DNA of 64,000 nt. Origin: Hyposmocoma kahamanoa. Its lineage: Eukaryota > Arthropoda > Insecta > Lepidoptera > Cosmopterigidae. The notes beneath the pieces are model-generated. The model saw nothing but the letters and a program-made list of their open reading frames with translations, made no database searches and was not told the origin of the DNA. A program made the position numbers and the translations under genes. The stretch is from assembly GCF_003589595.1 (NCBI RefSeq), contig NW_020653337.1, positions 2,978,561 through 3,042,560 of the forward strand, written 5' to 3'. Of this stretch, positions 44,782 to 55,910 are shown one piece after another (position 1 is the stretch's first letter; each line of letters opens with the position of its first letter).

Positions 44782-44925
44782 CAGTGGCCCAAGGGTTTGT
44801 TCTGTCGGCTCTGGATGAGGAGGTCCTGTGTTCGATTTCCAGGAATTTCAGAAATTACCTTTTTTAAATGGGTTCTCGTTTGGGTGCTCTGGGTAGTATG
44901 TACCTCGGAGTGAATTCAATTGCCT
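44782..44925 (+). repeat. tRNA-like SINE (tandem-array family)
   Basis: CAGTGGCCCAAGGGTTTG (A-box-like), GTGTTCGATTTCCAGG (B-box-like), then TTTTTTAAATGGGTTCTCGT, GGTGCTCTGGGTAGTATGT and GGAGTGAATTCAATTGCCTA. This is the best single forward copy of the unit amplified at 6381-6745. Confidence 0.65.
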
Positions 44926-45728
44926 ACAAATAAATTCAGAACACGCTTACACACATACACGCCTACACACGCACGATTCTATACACTTGCTCTTTGATGC
45001 CTTTTTGAAATATAGTTTAATTAAAATAGTTTTATATATTTTTATTAACATCTCTGGCAAAATTGGTGTAAACTTAATAGCAACGGTCGAGTTGGGGAGC
45101 CTGGAAGCCTGAGACACAGATCTCTTGATCTAGTTTAGATTCCAGTCTCCAACAGATCTTGTCCTCTATTGACTAAGACCTGATTCTGTAACAAATATTT
45201 TGTAACCAAAATAAATTATTATTATTATAAGTAAATAAAAAAAATATAGTACAAGGAATTTTCTAGTTTCAGATCAGGTAATTTGGTTTGGATGGTTGGC
45301 ACATTATTATTATTAAATAAAAGACACAACATTTAATATGTGATAAATAATTTATTGTCTGGCGTATTTTTACAATATCATCCTACGTACTGATTTAACA
45401 CAGTTATCACGTGGATCGGCGTCAACATCAAACATGGTTGCATTTACATGTTTTGTCAGTTATTGGGTAACTTTGGTGCAAAGATGCAAAACACCGAGGA
45501 ACTGTTTAAACTTACAAAAATTAGATTTTATCACTCGTTATGTCGCGGCATTATAGGGTTGAAGCCCATTTATCAGTACAGTTTAGCATCGCTGCCATAT
45601 TAGACGCGTGGTTTTATGTCGTTCTCTACTACACTAATGGAAGTACCTAAATTTCATGGACATATTTAGAAGAACTCTAAAAAAAGGTTGAATTTATTAT
45701 AACATTGTTCATATTAACCACATATAAC

Positions 45729-45828
45729 AAGTCGTGCGCTTGGTGGTAATCGACACTTGGTGGTAACTGCCACTGTCATCCTCAGACATTACTTGAGAAG
45801 TCCCATGTGATGTAATTTCACCCGTTTT
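45729..45828 (+). repeat. dispersed repeat fragment, 'GTGACGGGACG...CACTC' family
   Basis: AAGTCGTGCGCTTGGTGGTA, AACTGCCACTGTCATCCTCA and AGTCCCATGTGATGTAATTT match the family at 8592-8757 in order, with internal loss. Confidence 0.5.
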
Positions 45829-45829
45829 T

Positions 45830-46467
45830 TTAGCCTTCGTCTAAATAAATATAGCCATGAACAGTGTGTTTTTTGTAATCGGGACAGTATAGGGTAATCC
45901 GAAACCGTATAATAGGACATACAGGGAAACTGTTTCAGGAACTATTACGTTTTTTTTAGGGAAAACAATTTTGTCATAATACATTTTTTGTTCAAGCGTA
46001 GAAATGAATAACATTGACAATTTTTTTGTAAATGCTGATCGCCTCAGTTTCTTATAAAGATGATTCTATTGAATTCAATGAAGAAAATATTGTCATTAAA
46101 ACTACAATATGGAGTTTCATCAGCACGCTACAGCATCAAACCTATACTGCAATAAAAGATGATAAGTAAAAATGCAGAGCTGACAATGGGGTTCAACCTT
46201 TAAAGAGCCTGTATAGAACACCAACTTTGAGGTCAAAAATTAATATGGTGTCACGATTTCTGTATCCCAAATAAACTTGCAATGTGTACAAGACTTGGTT
46301 TCTTGTATTTTTAAAAAAATTGTACGTAATAGCAAGTTGATTATTGCATTGCCTGATTTAAGTCCCAAATGTCAAGCTTCACGTCAGGGTCCCTGGTGCA
46401 ATGAATACCTTAGCGCCCTTTATTAGGCAAGAGATCAAAATGGAATACTTCAGTTATTCATAGGGTT
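45830..46467. other. no gene seen
   Basis: AT-rich intergenic sequence between repeats, with no supported exon, RNA gene or repeat. Confidence 0.4.
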
Positions 46468-47010
46468 TTTCAATAGAGATATAACAATTTTGTATTTCAA
46501 TAAAACACAGAATAATGGAATTATTTAGCTGCAATTTATTCCAGGCGCAGTACATATGTACATTTAAGAATGGAATTCGATCTCGTTCATATGACCACCG
46601 CAAGCATTGCAGCGTTCAATTCTTTGGAACCAATTTTGTACCACTTTTCCTCACATATCGGACGAAATGTTGGCAATTTCGCGTTATTGATTTGAGTTGT
46701 TGCCTTGTTGACATAAACCAATGATTAAACGTAATCCAGTAAAAAGTATTCCAACGGCATTAGATTGCATGAGCGAGGTGACCATACGACCGGACCATTT
46801 TGCGAGACTACACAATTATCGAACTTCCTCTTATATAGATCGATTGTTTGGCTAACTGCAAACGTGCTCGCGGTGGTCATATGAACGAGATCGAATTCCA
46901 TTCTTAAATGTAACATGTGATTACACCTCGAATAAGTTTCAGCTCGATATCGCAATTATTATGCGTTTTATTGAAATACAAAACTGTTATGTCCTTATTG
47001 AAAAACCCGA
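46468..47010 (-). pseudogene. Tc1/mariner-like transposase remnant flanked by long inverted arms
   Basis: The minus strand near 46720-46830 reads VVSQNGPVVWSPRSCNLMPL followed by EYFLLDYV, which resembles the third catalytic-Asp region of Tc1/mariner-type DDE transposases (WPPRSxDLTPLDxFLWGY). The usual catalytic Asp appears as Asn here, and frames are broken. On both sides lie inverted copies of one segment: AATGGAATTCGATCTCGTTC with CATATGACCACCGC at 46571-46606 and its inverse at about 46872-46907. An outer pair, GTATTTCAATAAAACACAG against GCGTTTTATTGAAATACAA, also exists. It is an inverted, deleted derivative. Confidence 0.65.
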
Positions 47011-47120
47011 TTTTTTCCCTAGTGTTTGGAAATTCGGGTGCAAATGGTGCAATTGTAAATGATTTTGGGAAGCAGTAGCCCATTTACTTCGCTTGCGTCC
47101 GCGTAGGGGTCCGCGCACCC

Positions 47121-47629
47121 TAAAGCCGGTTACTCATTAGCCAGTTGTAACGCAACGTGACAGATAATAACGAGGTTCTAGCACAGATTACCTAATAGTT
47201 AGTATAATAGCCTACTAAATATGGCTAATGAGACCAGGCGGTCACTACGAAGAAAATGGTTTGCTGCTTAGGTTAAGCATGCGCTCAGAGGTGAAAATAA
47301 CGTTGCCCGCCGTGTACAGTCATACGGAATCGAATGCTGAGGTTGTACAAGGATTGTAATGTGAATAAAAGATATGTTTGAGCGCTTGCACTGTCGGCGA
47401 TACCCTCAGCGGTAGGCATTTATCGCGTAACCTCGAGCGAGCCCTAGTTCTAGTGTGTACGCGTGAAACGCTTCACTCCTTAGAATGACTACCTGGTTAT
47501 CGTCGGTTCATTGCGACCTGCACGTGTTTCGTTCGCGGCAAGCTCGCAAAATACGTACACACTATGATTTTTGGTAACATAACATGCAACGGTTACGGTT
47601 GCAGCTCGCTAGTTTGTACCCGGCTTAAA
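47121..47629. mobile_element. candidate TIR element containing a dispersed repeat
   Basis: Ends TAAAGCCGGTTACTCATTAG and CTAGTTTGTACCCGGCTTAA are imperfect inverted repeats about 510 bases apart. The interior holds the block shared in reverse with 25625-25800. Target duplication is unclear, so the boundaries are provisional. Confidence 0.45.
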
Positions 47630-49572
47630 ATGGCACCACTTCAAGTGCTTTTGACTTACAAATAAGTAATATTTTGTTATTATAATGAGAGACCCTTAGT
47701 TTAATGAATAACCTCATAAAATACTTCTCTCCACTTAGACGGATTTATATACGGCTACGATTTGTAGACCGCTAGGTCTATTGTCATTCAAACCGGATTA
47801 AGAATTGATATAATAGCTACTTGTACTATGGCAGCAGTTAAATTTATAAAGAAGATACACTAAAGTCACCCAAAACGACAAACGCAATGGTTAGATACAT
47901 TTATAGTACGTTAATTCAATGATATTTTATTCGAGATGTCGCTACAAGACTTTACTTCAAGAACACAGAATATGGCACGACATATCAGATACTTTTTTAC
48001 GTTACTGTACTTCTATAATTATGTCATGATCAATTACGTCGTTCTATTATTTCATGTACAATCGCCGACAAAAATTTTAAAGATACTCTTTAGATAAGGG
48101 CACCTTTACAGTAATACGAAAGGAAAAACCATTCGTTCAATCGTAAACGTGATAATATTTTATAAGAGTTTAGTTTAAACAAACAATACATGTCTTAGAC
48201 TACAATAATCACATTGAATCAATGATTTGTTTTGTCGAAGATTGTACGAATATATGACGTCATAAGTCGGAACATCAACTTTATACCTGCATTATTTCAA
48301 CGCGGAAATTCGAGACTCATTCCCTGACAAACACGAATACACGATACATAGTAATATCTACGGAACAAGTCTTGTATTCACTTAATACTATAACTATAAT
48401 TAGTGAGATACCTATAAATGCAAATTACATAACTCTAGCGATGCTTTGGCATAGACAAAACATGGTATTTTGCTGGAATCTTACATATTTTCAGCTTAGA
48501 CCAAACCGCAGGGACTAAAATCAAAACGCTCGCTAGAGGGCGCGTTAGGTACTGCTGTCTAAAAAGTATCCAATCCGGGATATTTTTGATAGCTTTTATA
48601 TTACCCGATTTGTTCTCTAGTGACGAAATGTTTTAGACTTTAGTCTGCGCTAGGTAAACCATTCGTTCAATTTCTTATATTTTGAATGAATAAATGGCGA
48701 TTAACGTAGGGTGTGATCGAAGCCTTAATATCTTTACATATTTGAAATGCATTGCAAAATTACCTTTTATCAGGAAGATTAAGTTTTAAAAATAACGAAA
48801 TGTACTAAGACTGTGAAATTAAGTGCTTAATTATAGGTAAGGTTACAGGTTAAGGTTACAATTTGTACAGATGTGCAAACGCTAAGAAGTTCTGGCTATT
48901 TGCTGTCATACGTTATTTACGATTTGAAAGTCTTTTTCTTGTAATAGAATTCTTTGTAGTGGAATTCCATTTATTGATATTTACGTAAGCTAAATTTCAC
49001 AACAAGTTTACTGCTTCACATTTGTACAAATTTTGCCTTAGAATCGCGAAAATTAGGTCTATGCAGGCAATATACTCGTATCACAATACCTGCTTTGTAA
49101 ACGTTAATTCTATTTTTAGCCCAGATGGGATACAGTTTTTAGTTTTATGTTGAGAAACCACTGGCAGGTAAAAAAAACATCACGGAATGAGCATTCAAAT
49201 GCATAATAGTACTTTAAATTTTCTAATAATTAATTAATATTAAACAAAAATTAACAACAAAGAAAGAACAATCACTTAGAACAAATGGTAATAAAATTTA
49301 GTTACAGAGTAATAATATCTTTACAAATATTTACAATTTGGTAAATTTTAACGTATACTAATACGAAGACGAAGAGGTTTTCAACTTTTCTAACTAGTTT
49401 TTATACAGTAACAAGTTTTGTAACAAAATCCTATTCTAAAATGAGGGCTTATGTACATTAGCCAAGGTTTTCCATTCATTCAATCATTCATTCGAACCGT
49501 TGAGTTCTAAATTTCGATTTTGGCTTTGATATGCAGTACATGATTAATTGAATATCGTTTTTAATATAAATT
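47630..49572. other. low-repeat AT-rich stretch downstream of ush
   Basis: No ORF of note and few recognisable repeats, unlike the neighbouring intergenic DNA. It could include a long alternative 3' UTR or regulatory DNA of ush, since that gene is transcribed toward it. Nothing specific can be called. Confidence 0.35.
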
Positions 49573-49578
49573 TTTATT
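49573..49578 (-). promoter_or_regulatory. candidate poly(A) signal of ush
   Basis: Minus-strand AATAAA about 220 bases after the ush stop codon. Other AATAAA hexamers occur farther downstream, so longer 3' UTRs are possible. Confidence 0.35.
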
Positions 49579-49799
49579 GCACATTATTTGATTATAAATC
49601 CGAACGAGATACATTCTTACTGTACTAATTAATAATAAGAAGAAAATGCCCTTTAAGCTGAAGCATGTGTTATGCCGTGCTAGTTAGGTATATGTCATGC
49701 TCGTGCTTGCTTTTTAATATCGGCTTTAAGTTCTCCATTATTCAGTTGGTAGTAAAATGGAGCATGTAAACTTAAAAGGTCTATCCATAAATGGAAATT

Positions 49800-52341
49800 T
49801 CACCCAACTGGTGCATCGTTGACTCTTGCAGGGGGAGGTGCAGGAACGTTAGGCACATTATTATTCGCCGCTGCTTCTTGGTTGTTAGCAGTGCAGTAAA
49901 ACTGCTTATGAGCCTTGTAAGTGTTAACGTATTTAAATGAGATGTCGCACGATTTGCAGTAATTCGGTGTTTCTTCCACTTCAGTTTCTGGTTCCTTTTT
50001 AATATCAACCGTTGGGACGGTTGGTAAGGCTGGGGCTGCAGCCACAGGGGATGTTTCCTCGGACTCCGGTTCTTCAGTAGCGTGGACCAGCCTTGCGTGT
50101 CTCACGACGTTACCGCGGTAGGTCGAGGTATAAGCGCAGTGAGAGCAGCGGTGGACGCGGTCTCCCGCGGCAGCGGGGCTTGGAGAAGTGGCTTCCCTGT
50201 TGTCCTCTTCGAGCACGCACGCGATGAAGCTCTCTTCCTGAAGTGAACGAGAAAAAAATTGAAAAGCTACTGTTTTATGTTTATAGGGGATTTTTGGTGT
50301 TACCAGATCACTGAAAGTATTCTTTTCTGATATTTTTTTCTGATTTCTTATTTTTAGGGATATTATAGATATCTTAGCAATAATTTAAAGTTCAGAAACT
50401 TTTAGTTAGTACGGTTTTGTACTTAAATACTCACCTGTAGATCTGCAGGCTTTTTGGGGAAGTGCATGCGGATGTGAGTACGCATCCCTCTCAGTGTGTT
50501 TCCTCTGTACCGGCAGATAGTGCATCGAAATGCTTTTACCCCGGAGTGAGCCTCCATGTGGCGCTGTGCAGCTGCCGCAGTCGGCGATACCACTTCACAG
50601 CAAGGACATTTCCATCCCCCTTCAGAACCTGACGCTGGGCGCGGAATTTCAGGTACACTACGAGGAGACCTAGTCTCTCTTTTAGTGCAATAGTAAGACT
50701 GATGAGTCGTCAAGTTGTCGAGAGAACTGAAATGTATTCCACACGCCATGCAGATCAGTTGACGGTATTGTGGAGGAGGACCAGGCTCTGGAGGTGCAGG
50801 ACTCGCTCTTTCTTCCCCACCGCCAGCCGAACAATAGTGACGTTTATGGATTCGATAGTTCTCGTATTTGCAGAACACGATATTGCACTCTTTGCACTTT
50901 GACACACCCTGTTTGACTAGCACTTGAGGCGATGCCGTGGTGACAGGCAACTCTGACGCAAGGCGCAATGCTAAAGCGGGTTGCAATATTGTAGCCGGTA
51001 CTATCGGAGTAAACTTTTCTTCTGGTGGCGATGGAATGCTTGGTGGTTTTGGAGTTGGTCCTCTAGAATTGCGACGTCTACGTTTTGGGGAGCTCTCACC
51101 ACTGGGAGATGAAGACCGTCTCGGTGATGGTGATAGAGTGCCTGGGGATCCTGGCAAAGATGGAGCACAAACAATTTGCTCTGGAGTAGCGGATCTTATT
51201 CTGTTTTCTTTCTCATGATCGTCGATCGTTACTGACTCTGGTGATCTTCGCACGCTCAAATCAAGCGGTGTAGCACCGTCTCTAGAAGGCTCTCGGGGTC
51301 GATTGGCTGATTTTAAAACCTCTGGTTCTTTTCCATCGGCATTTAAATTCGGAATTGCTCTACTTAAGGGTTGGAACGTTCCATTGGGTAACAAAAAGCA
51401 TGGCGTGTCAGGATCCGGCAATGTGGTTCCCGGGAGTGTACTTGCGCTTCTCAGTAATGAGTATGGAACAATGAGAATTGGATTCGTCGGTAGAGCTAGT
51501 GCGTATTGATTCTGTGCTGGAGGAGTGGCACCTGGAGAAGGTGGAGCGGACCCTGAGGTAGCTGAACCTCCTCTAGCAGCAGCCAGGGCTTGTTTCACGA
51601 CTTGTCTTGTGTTGCAGTAATGTGTTTTGTGCGCTCGAAACGTTTTGATTGAATTGAAACGAATATCACAATCGGCGCAATAGCGATCTGGCGCGGGGGG
51701 GCCTTCAGTAGCTTCGCCATTGGACGTAGGCGTGGGCGCTGGAGTTCCGCTGCTAATAGGTGACGATGAATGCATTCGCATATGACGATTTAAGCTGACT
51801 TTCTTGTCAGCGCTGTAGGAACAGTAAGTGCAGGCATACTGCTTGCCGGGCGGACGCGGCGTTTTTGCCTCGCTACTAGATTCGTCTACAGCTGGATCGG
51901 CAGGCGTTTCTCCATCTGCTGTCTTAGGTCGTCGATTTGAACAATAGTGTTCTTGATGTGCTTGGAGTGTGCTGAGAGAAGAATATCTAATACCGCATGG
52001 CTTGCACATATATCCTGTAGGTGCGGCGTTGAATAGACCCGGAAATGCCGCCGCCGTTAACGCGAGGTAATCTCTAGCTGTTTGCTGTGTAGGAGGTGCC
52101 GGCGGGGGCGACGGTGAAGGCGGTTCATGCTTGAGCGTAGTGGCTTGTGGCGCTAATGCCGGGTCCGTCGCCAGGCTAGCGTTTAGGCGCAGGCGCGGTG
52201 GTGACGCGGCTGGCGATGTGGCAGAGGCAGCAGACACTGGTGACGCACCGCCACTGGACGCAGGTCGCTCGCCTCCTGAGCTCGGCGTGCGTGGTTCTCC
52301 CGGCATCGCCTCGTTCTCGTTTCCCCATTCCTCGTCCTCAC
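49800..52341 (-). CDS. ush: U-shaped / FOG-family zinc-finger cofactor, last two exons
   Basis: Exon A spans 52341-50435 (starts one base into a codon, ends in phase 0) and exon B 50237-49800 (TGA), together about 780 residues. Numbering from the Met at 52306, exon A has C2HC fingers at about 101-122, 210-231, 471-492 and 519-540, and C2H2 fingers at 159-179, 567-587 and 595-615 (RYRGNTLRGMRTHIRMHF). Exon B adds a C2H2 (HRCSHCAYTSTYRGNVVRH) and a C2HC finger (YCKSCDISFKYVNTYKAHKQ). The total is nine, four C2H2 and five C2HC, the number known for Drosophila U-shaped. The CtBP-binding motif PLDLS is at 347-351 (51268-51254) and a basic SPKRRRRNSRG patch follows at 406-416. FOG proteins bind the N-terminal finger of GATA factors and repress or tune them; U-shaped acts with Pannier and Serpent in fly bristle, heart and blood development. 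The upstream exons, including the start codon, are not visible. Confidence 0.95.
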
Positions 52342-52429
52342 CTGAAATTGATAAAAACGAATTGTTAATAACTTTATCCTGAAAATTGGAGTAACTAATG
52401 GGACGGTGGTAAAGGAACGAGGGATGTCG

Positions 52430-53180
52430 AATATCAGTCCCTATTAGTGCTGTTAATAGCGACGATGGCTAGTCGCAGCGGACGGACGCGATAGTCGTCA
52501 CTCGTCACGTTTCCGCGATATCTGTCGACGTCACTCAGATCCAGCTGCGCGAGTCGAGGCATACATTAGCGCTCCTAATTGAGACGTGCTTGCACTATGT
52601 AAATGTCACCGTGTGGGTGGGGCAAGATTCGCTTCCACTTTTAACTTTAACAAATGTGAGAAATGCAAGTGAGATTAGCTTCGCATAAATTGCCGGACTG
52701 GCCGATCGCTCAGTCAATACCCGGCGGAACAATAGTCGTCCATCAACATCGCGAGCGCCCGCGGCCAAACAGAACAAAACCTTAACGGGCCCTCTTGTAA
52801 TTGGATCTGATTTCCAGAAAACGCTCGCTCACCTTCCTTTTTGAGCGACAACGATCTCGAGCGAGCGAGGAATTAACCTATCTTTCGCGCAACGATCTCG
52901 ACTCAAAACGCCAATTAATGAGAGGCTCAACTTCATTCTCCTACCCCTGTGAAGATCATTATATGGGCACGACAGGGAGATGGACGCGACGATTGGTGCG
53001 CTGGCACAGACCGCCATCTCGCGGTAACGAATGCACTTTAAATCGGATTGCGTTCGGGTCACGCTATCCTAGTCCGCGGTTGGACCGATTGGTCGTTACG
53101 ATTGAGCGGTGACGTGCGATTGGTCAGGCTAATGCGGTTTATCTGCGGCTTAATGCGACCGTCATACTCGGCGCTTTATC
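52430..53180. promoter_or_regulatory. CpG-rich single-copy patch upstream of ush exon A (putative)
   Basis: A stretch unusually rich in CG dinucleotides (GCAGCGGACGGACGCGATAG, ACTCGTCACGTTTCCGCGAT, GAGCGACAACGATCTCGAGC repeated as CGCAACGATCTCGACTC) lies just 5' of the ush acceptor. It shows no TIR, SINE or coding signature. It may be an internal promoter, alternative first exon or enhancer. This is inferred from composition and position only. Confidence 0.35.
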
Positions 53181-54295
53181 CGGCTTCGTTAGCTGCTAGT
53201 GTTGGCGTTGACCGCTAAATAAGTTATAAGTCCGTGATTGTTGGCTGCGACTGTCGGGCACGATCAGATAGATGGCGTGACTTGGTGTCATTTATGCGGT
53301 GTTCGCGAAACTGAGCTTCGATTCGTTAAATGATATACATCTGCATTGCACCTTTGTTTTTATGAACATATCAAATGAGTCTGGGTGCCATGTCGCGAGT
53401 CGCGGCACACTGTGAAATACAGTGCTTTTGTTTAAAGCGTGTACCCACCCGCATGTTAGAATCTTGACATTACGATACAAAGGAAACTGTTTCCCTGCGC
53501 TACCGTAAACGCCGACATGTGTTGGCAATAATTATCCTTATAAGCTTGCTATGTAAACATGGAACTCCGAGGCCGACTGGCAATTCAATGTATTCAATTA
53601 GCGTAGCTATTAAAATGCCATCGGTCGAATCAATAACGCGGCGGACAAGCGTCAAACACGTGCTTGATGCAGTGAAAAAAAAAGGCGGCCATCTTGTAGG
53701 AAGGTTATCAGATTGGAGATCGGGGGCCAATTAAAATAGTCGTGCATCGGGCGCGTCACAATCGTCTGATACGCATCTGTGACTGTGACGCCGGTGAGCG
53801 ATCACCTAGGTATGGGTGCCATTACTACTGGTCTGTGATTTGAGGACGACCAGTAAATTTGATTTTGGACTACTACCAGGTGCTTCTCTCAGTATCGCGA
53901 AGTGATTGTCAAACACCAATCAATAGATATGGACGACATCGTTAAAATCGTGGGCTGTAGATGTGTGAAATTAGCGTAACACCTTGCAATAGGGGAACTC
54001 TGTGGATGGAACACGTAGAATTTTTGAATAAAATAATTACTACATTGTCCTGAATCATAAAATGGAAACTTGGGTTACTATTTCGTCCATCAAATGGACC
54101 AAATGGTAACCCAAGTGATTTTTTTATATTATTAAACTTTTAAGACTGTTTATGAAGTCTGTAATTTTTCATATAAATTGAGTTCATTTAATTTTGCAAC
54201 TACTTTATCATTCCTTTTAAATTTCTTAATTTAAATTACGAGTATTATATAAACTAAATATGTATTCATAAATGCGTATAATTTCCGATTGTTTC
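53181..54295. other. no gene seen
   Basis: Presumed ush upstream intron. A small hairpin is at about 54066-54112 (ACTTGGGTTACT against GGTAACCCAAGT). The short ORFs at 53292-53734 have no recognisable motif. Confidence 0.4.
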
Positions 54296-54605
54296 ATTCT
54301 GGTCTGCCACGCAGAGGTCCCGGGTTCGATTACCGGGCCGGGAGAAATATTTGCATGGCCTACATTTATTTCTCTCGTGAGTTTGGGTATAATTTGTGGT
54401 GTTCCCAGTGCGGGGCTATGGGTCGTATTCTAGAACTTTACTCAATGCTCAAGTCAGGATTTGAGTATGGTTTACAGCACTCGAAATCATACTCAAGTCC
54501 CTGCCATTAGAGTCGTATTTCCAGTGCTTGTGTTGCCAGTGCAATCCTGACTTGAGCATTGAATAGAGTTCTAGAATACGGACCTATGAGTGTCTGCGTT
54601 ATTTA
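54296..54605 (+). repeat. tRNA-derived SINE interrupted by a MITE
   Basis: GGTCTGCCACGCAGAGGTCC, CGGGTTCGATTACCGGGCCG and GGCCTACATTTATTTCTCTC match in reverse the SINE at 63668-63886. The SINE is cut after GTGCGGGGCTAT by the element 54420-54584 and resumes with TATGAGTGTCTGCGTTATT. Confidence 0.75.
54420..54584. mobile_element. Harbinger-like MITE nested in a SINE
   Basis: Second copy of the element at 15598-15758: left GGGTCGTATTCTAGAACTTT, right AGAGTTCTAGAATACGGACC. It is flanked by TAT on both sides (54417-54419 and 54585-54587). It interrupts an older SINE, which gives a relative age. Confidence 0.8.
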
Positions 54606-54699
54606 CTATTTTTTAAATATTTCATCTTATATCAGGCACTTAACTTATAAGCTTAAATGTTTCATTATTATTTTATGTCTACAGTTGTCTATGTAAAAT

Positions 54700-54920
54700 A
54701 TCCAATATCAACGTCAACCCATTTATACCTCCTACTGACGGGCACGGATCCCCTTTCAGGCGAGAATATAGGCCATGGCCTATATTCTATACTAGTTCAA
54801 TGCGGGTTCGGGGCTTCACAAGTTCTCCGAGGGTTGTGAACCTTCTTCGACGTGCAGGTTTCATCATAATGTTTTCCTTCTCCGAAAAGCTCATGGTAAA
54901 ATTCAAATTAATTTTCGCAC
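54700..54920 (-). repeat. truncated SINE, reversed
   Basis: GACGGGCACGGATCCCCTTT, AGTTCAATGCGGGTTC, GTTGTGAACCTTCTTCGACG, GCAGGTTTCATCATAATG and GTTTTCCTTC are the reverse complement of the body of the SINE at 60576-60838. A short palindrome (TATAGGCCATGGCCTATA) is inserted in the middle. Confidence 0.65.
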
Positions 54921-55405
54921 ATAAATTTCGAAAACTAAATCATTAGGCACCAAAGTAAACAAATTTACAAAAAACACACAATGTGAAACAAAATCAGTCG
55001 CGAGCAAATGGTAGTGGCTCCACAAATGTCAAACAAGTAACCAATACACCTTGAGATCGTCCGATAACAAAGTGAGACAAAAAGATTTCATTGAATACAT
55101 TATGTTTTGACGAATTAGATATGATCCGGGTGATACTTTTTTGTTGTAACTTCGTATTTGAAGGCAGACATGTTAGAAATCAACCTTTTACTTTAACAAT
55201 TTTTGAAGTTTGAGAACCGATTTCCGATAAAAATTTTTTTTTTCAAGATCTAGGTTACTTTCCACGATCTGTCATGACAATAAAAATAATTGTAAAGAGC
55301 TATTTTACTAGAATCAAAGCCTAGAATGTTTCTTTGTAAAATTAAAAATAAGGTATTTAATTAATAACTTTTGTAAATATAGTGAAAAAATAGAGCGGTT
55401 TGCGT
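54921..55405. other. no gene seen
   Basis: AT-rich sequence without supported features. Confidence 0.4.
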
Positions 55406-55540
55406 GATGACTATACCACCTCAGTCAACCGTGACCATCGGACTTGTAAAGGGCCCGAAACGTCGGTTTGTTCGAAAAAACAAATATACGCGATTTAAGT
55501 CCGGAAAAACAGTTTCATTTCCTATGTGTAATTATCGCAA
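55406..55540 (+). repeat. GAAACGTC-family repeat
   Basis: GACTATACCACCTCAGTCAA, CCGTGACCATCGGACTTGTA, AAGGGCCCGAAACGTCGG, AAACAAATATACGCGATTTA and CAGTTTCATTTCCTATGTG. A well-preserved forward copy with an intact GGCCCGAAACGTC block. Confidence 0.75.
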
Positions 55541-55910
55541 AAATCTAAGAACTCGATATAAACGTATTTTTATCAGGATATTGAATTTTATCAACCTTTT
55601 CCTGATTTAAACAAAATACGCTCAGCGTTTAACGAATTAGATGGCATTATTAAATCAAAACATGTTTTTAGGTGACTGAGGTGGAGGTGGTCTTCTTTTA
55701 TATACTTTGCACACCAGGTTCCAGTATAATTCATTTCACTGGTTAACTTATTCTACACATTAAATTTACCACAAAATGTATTTGATAGTACGTGGAAAAT
55801 TTTAGGCAAGCCTGTGAAAATCGAGTTATATGGACGCCTCGTCACTGTTATATTGAATGCTACAGTGTAACCTTAATCGAATATCAACCTTATAAGAGAC
55901 AGAACTCACG

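Noticed and set aside
50423..52306. Ush finger order as a rearranged (permuted) FOG protein
   Set aside because: The order first looked odd against vertebrate FOG, but it agrees with the arrangement I recall for Drosophila U-shaped, so no rearrangement is needed.
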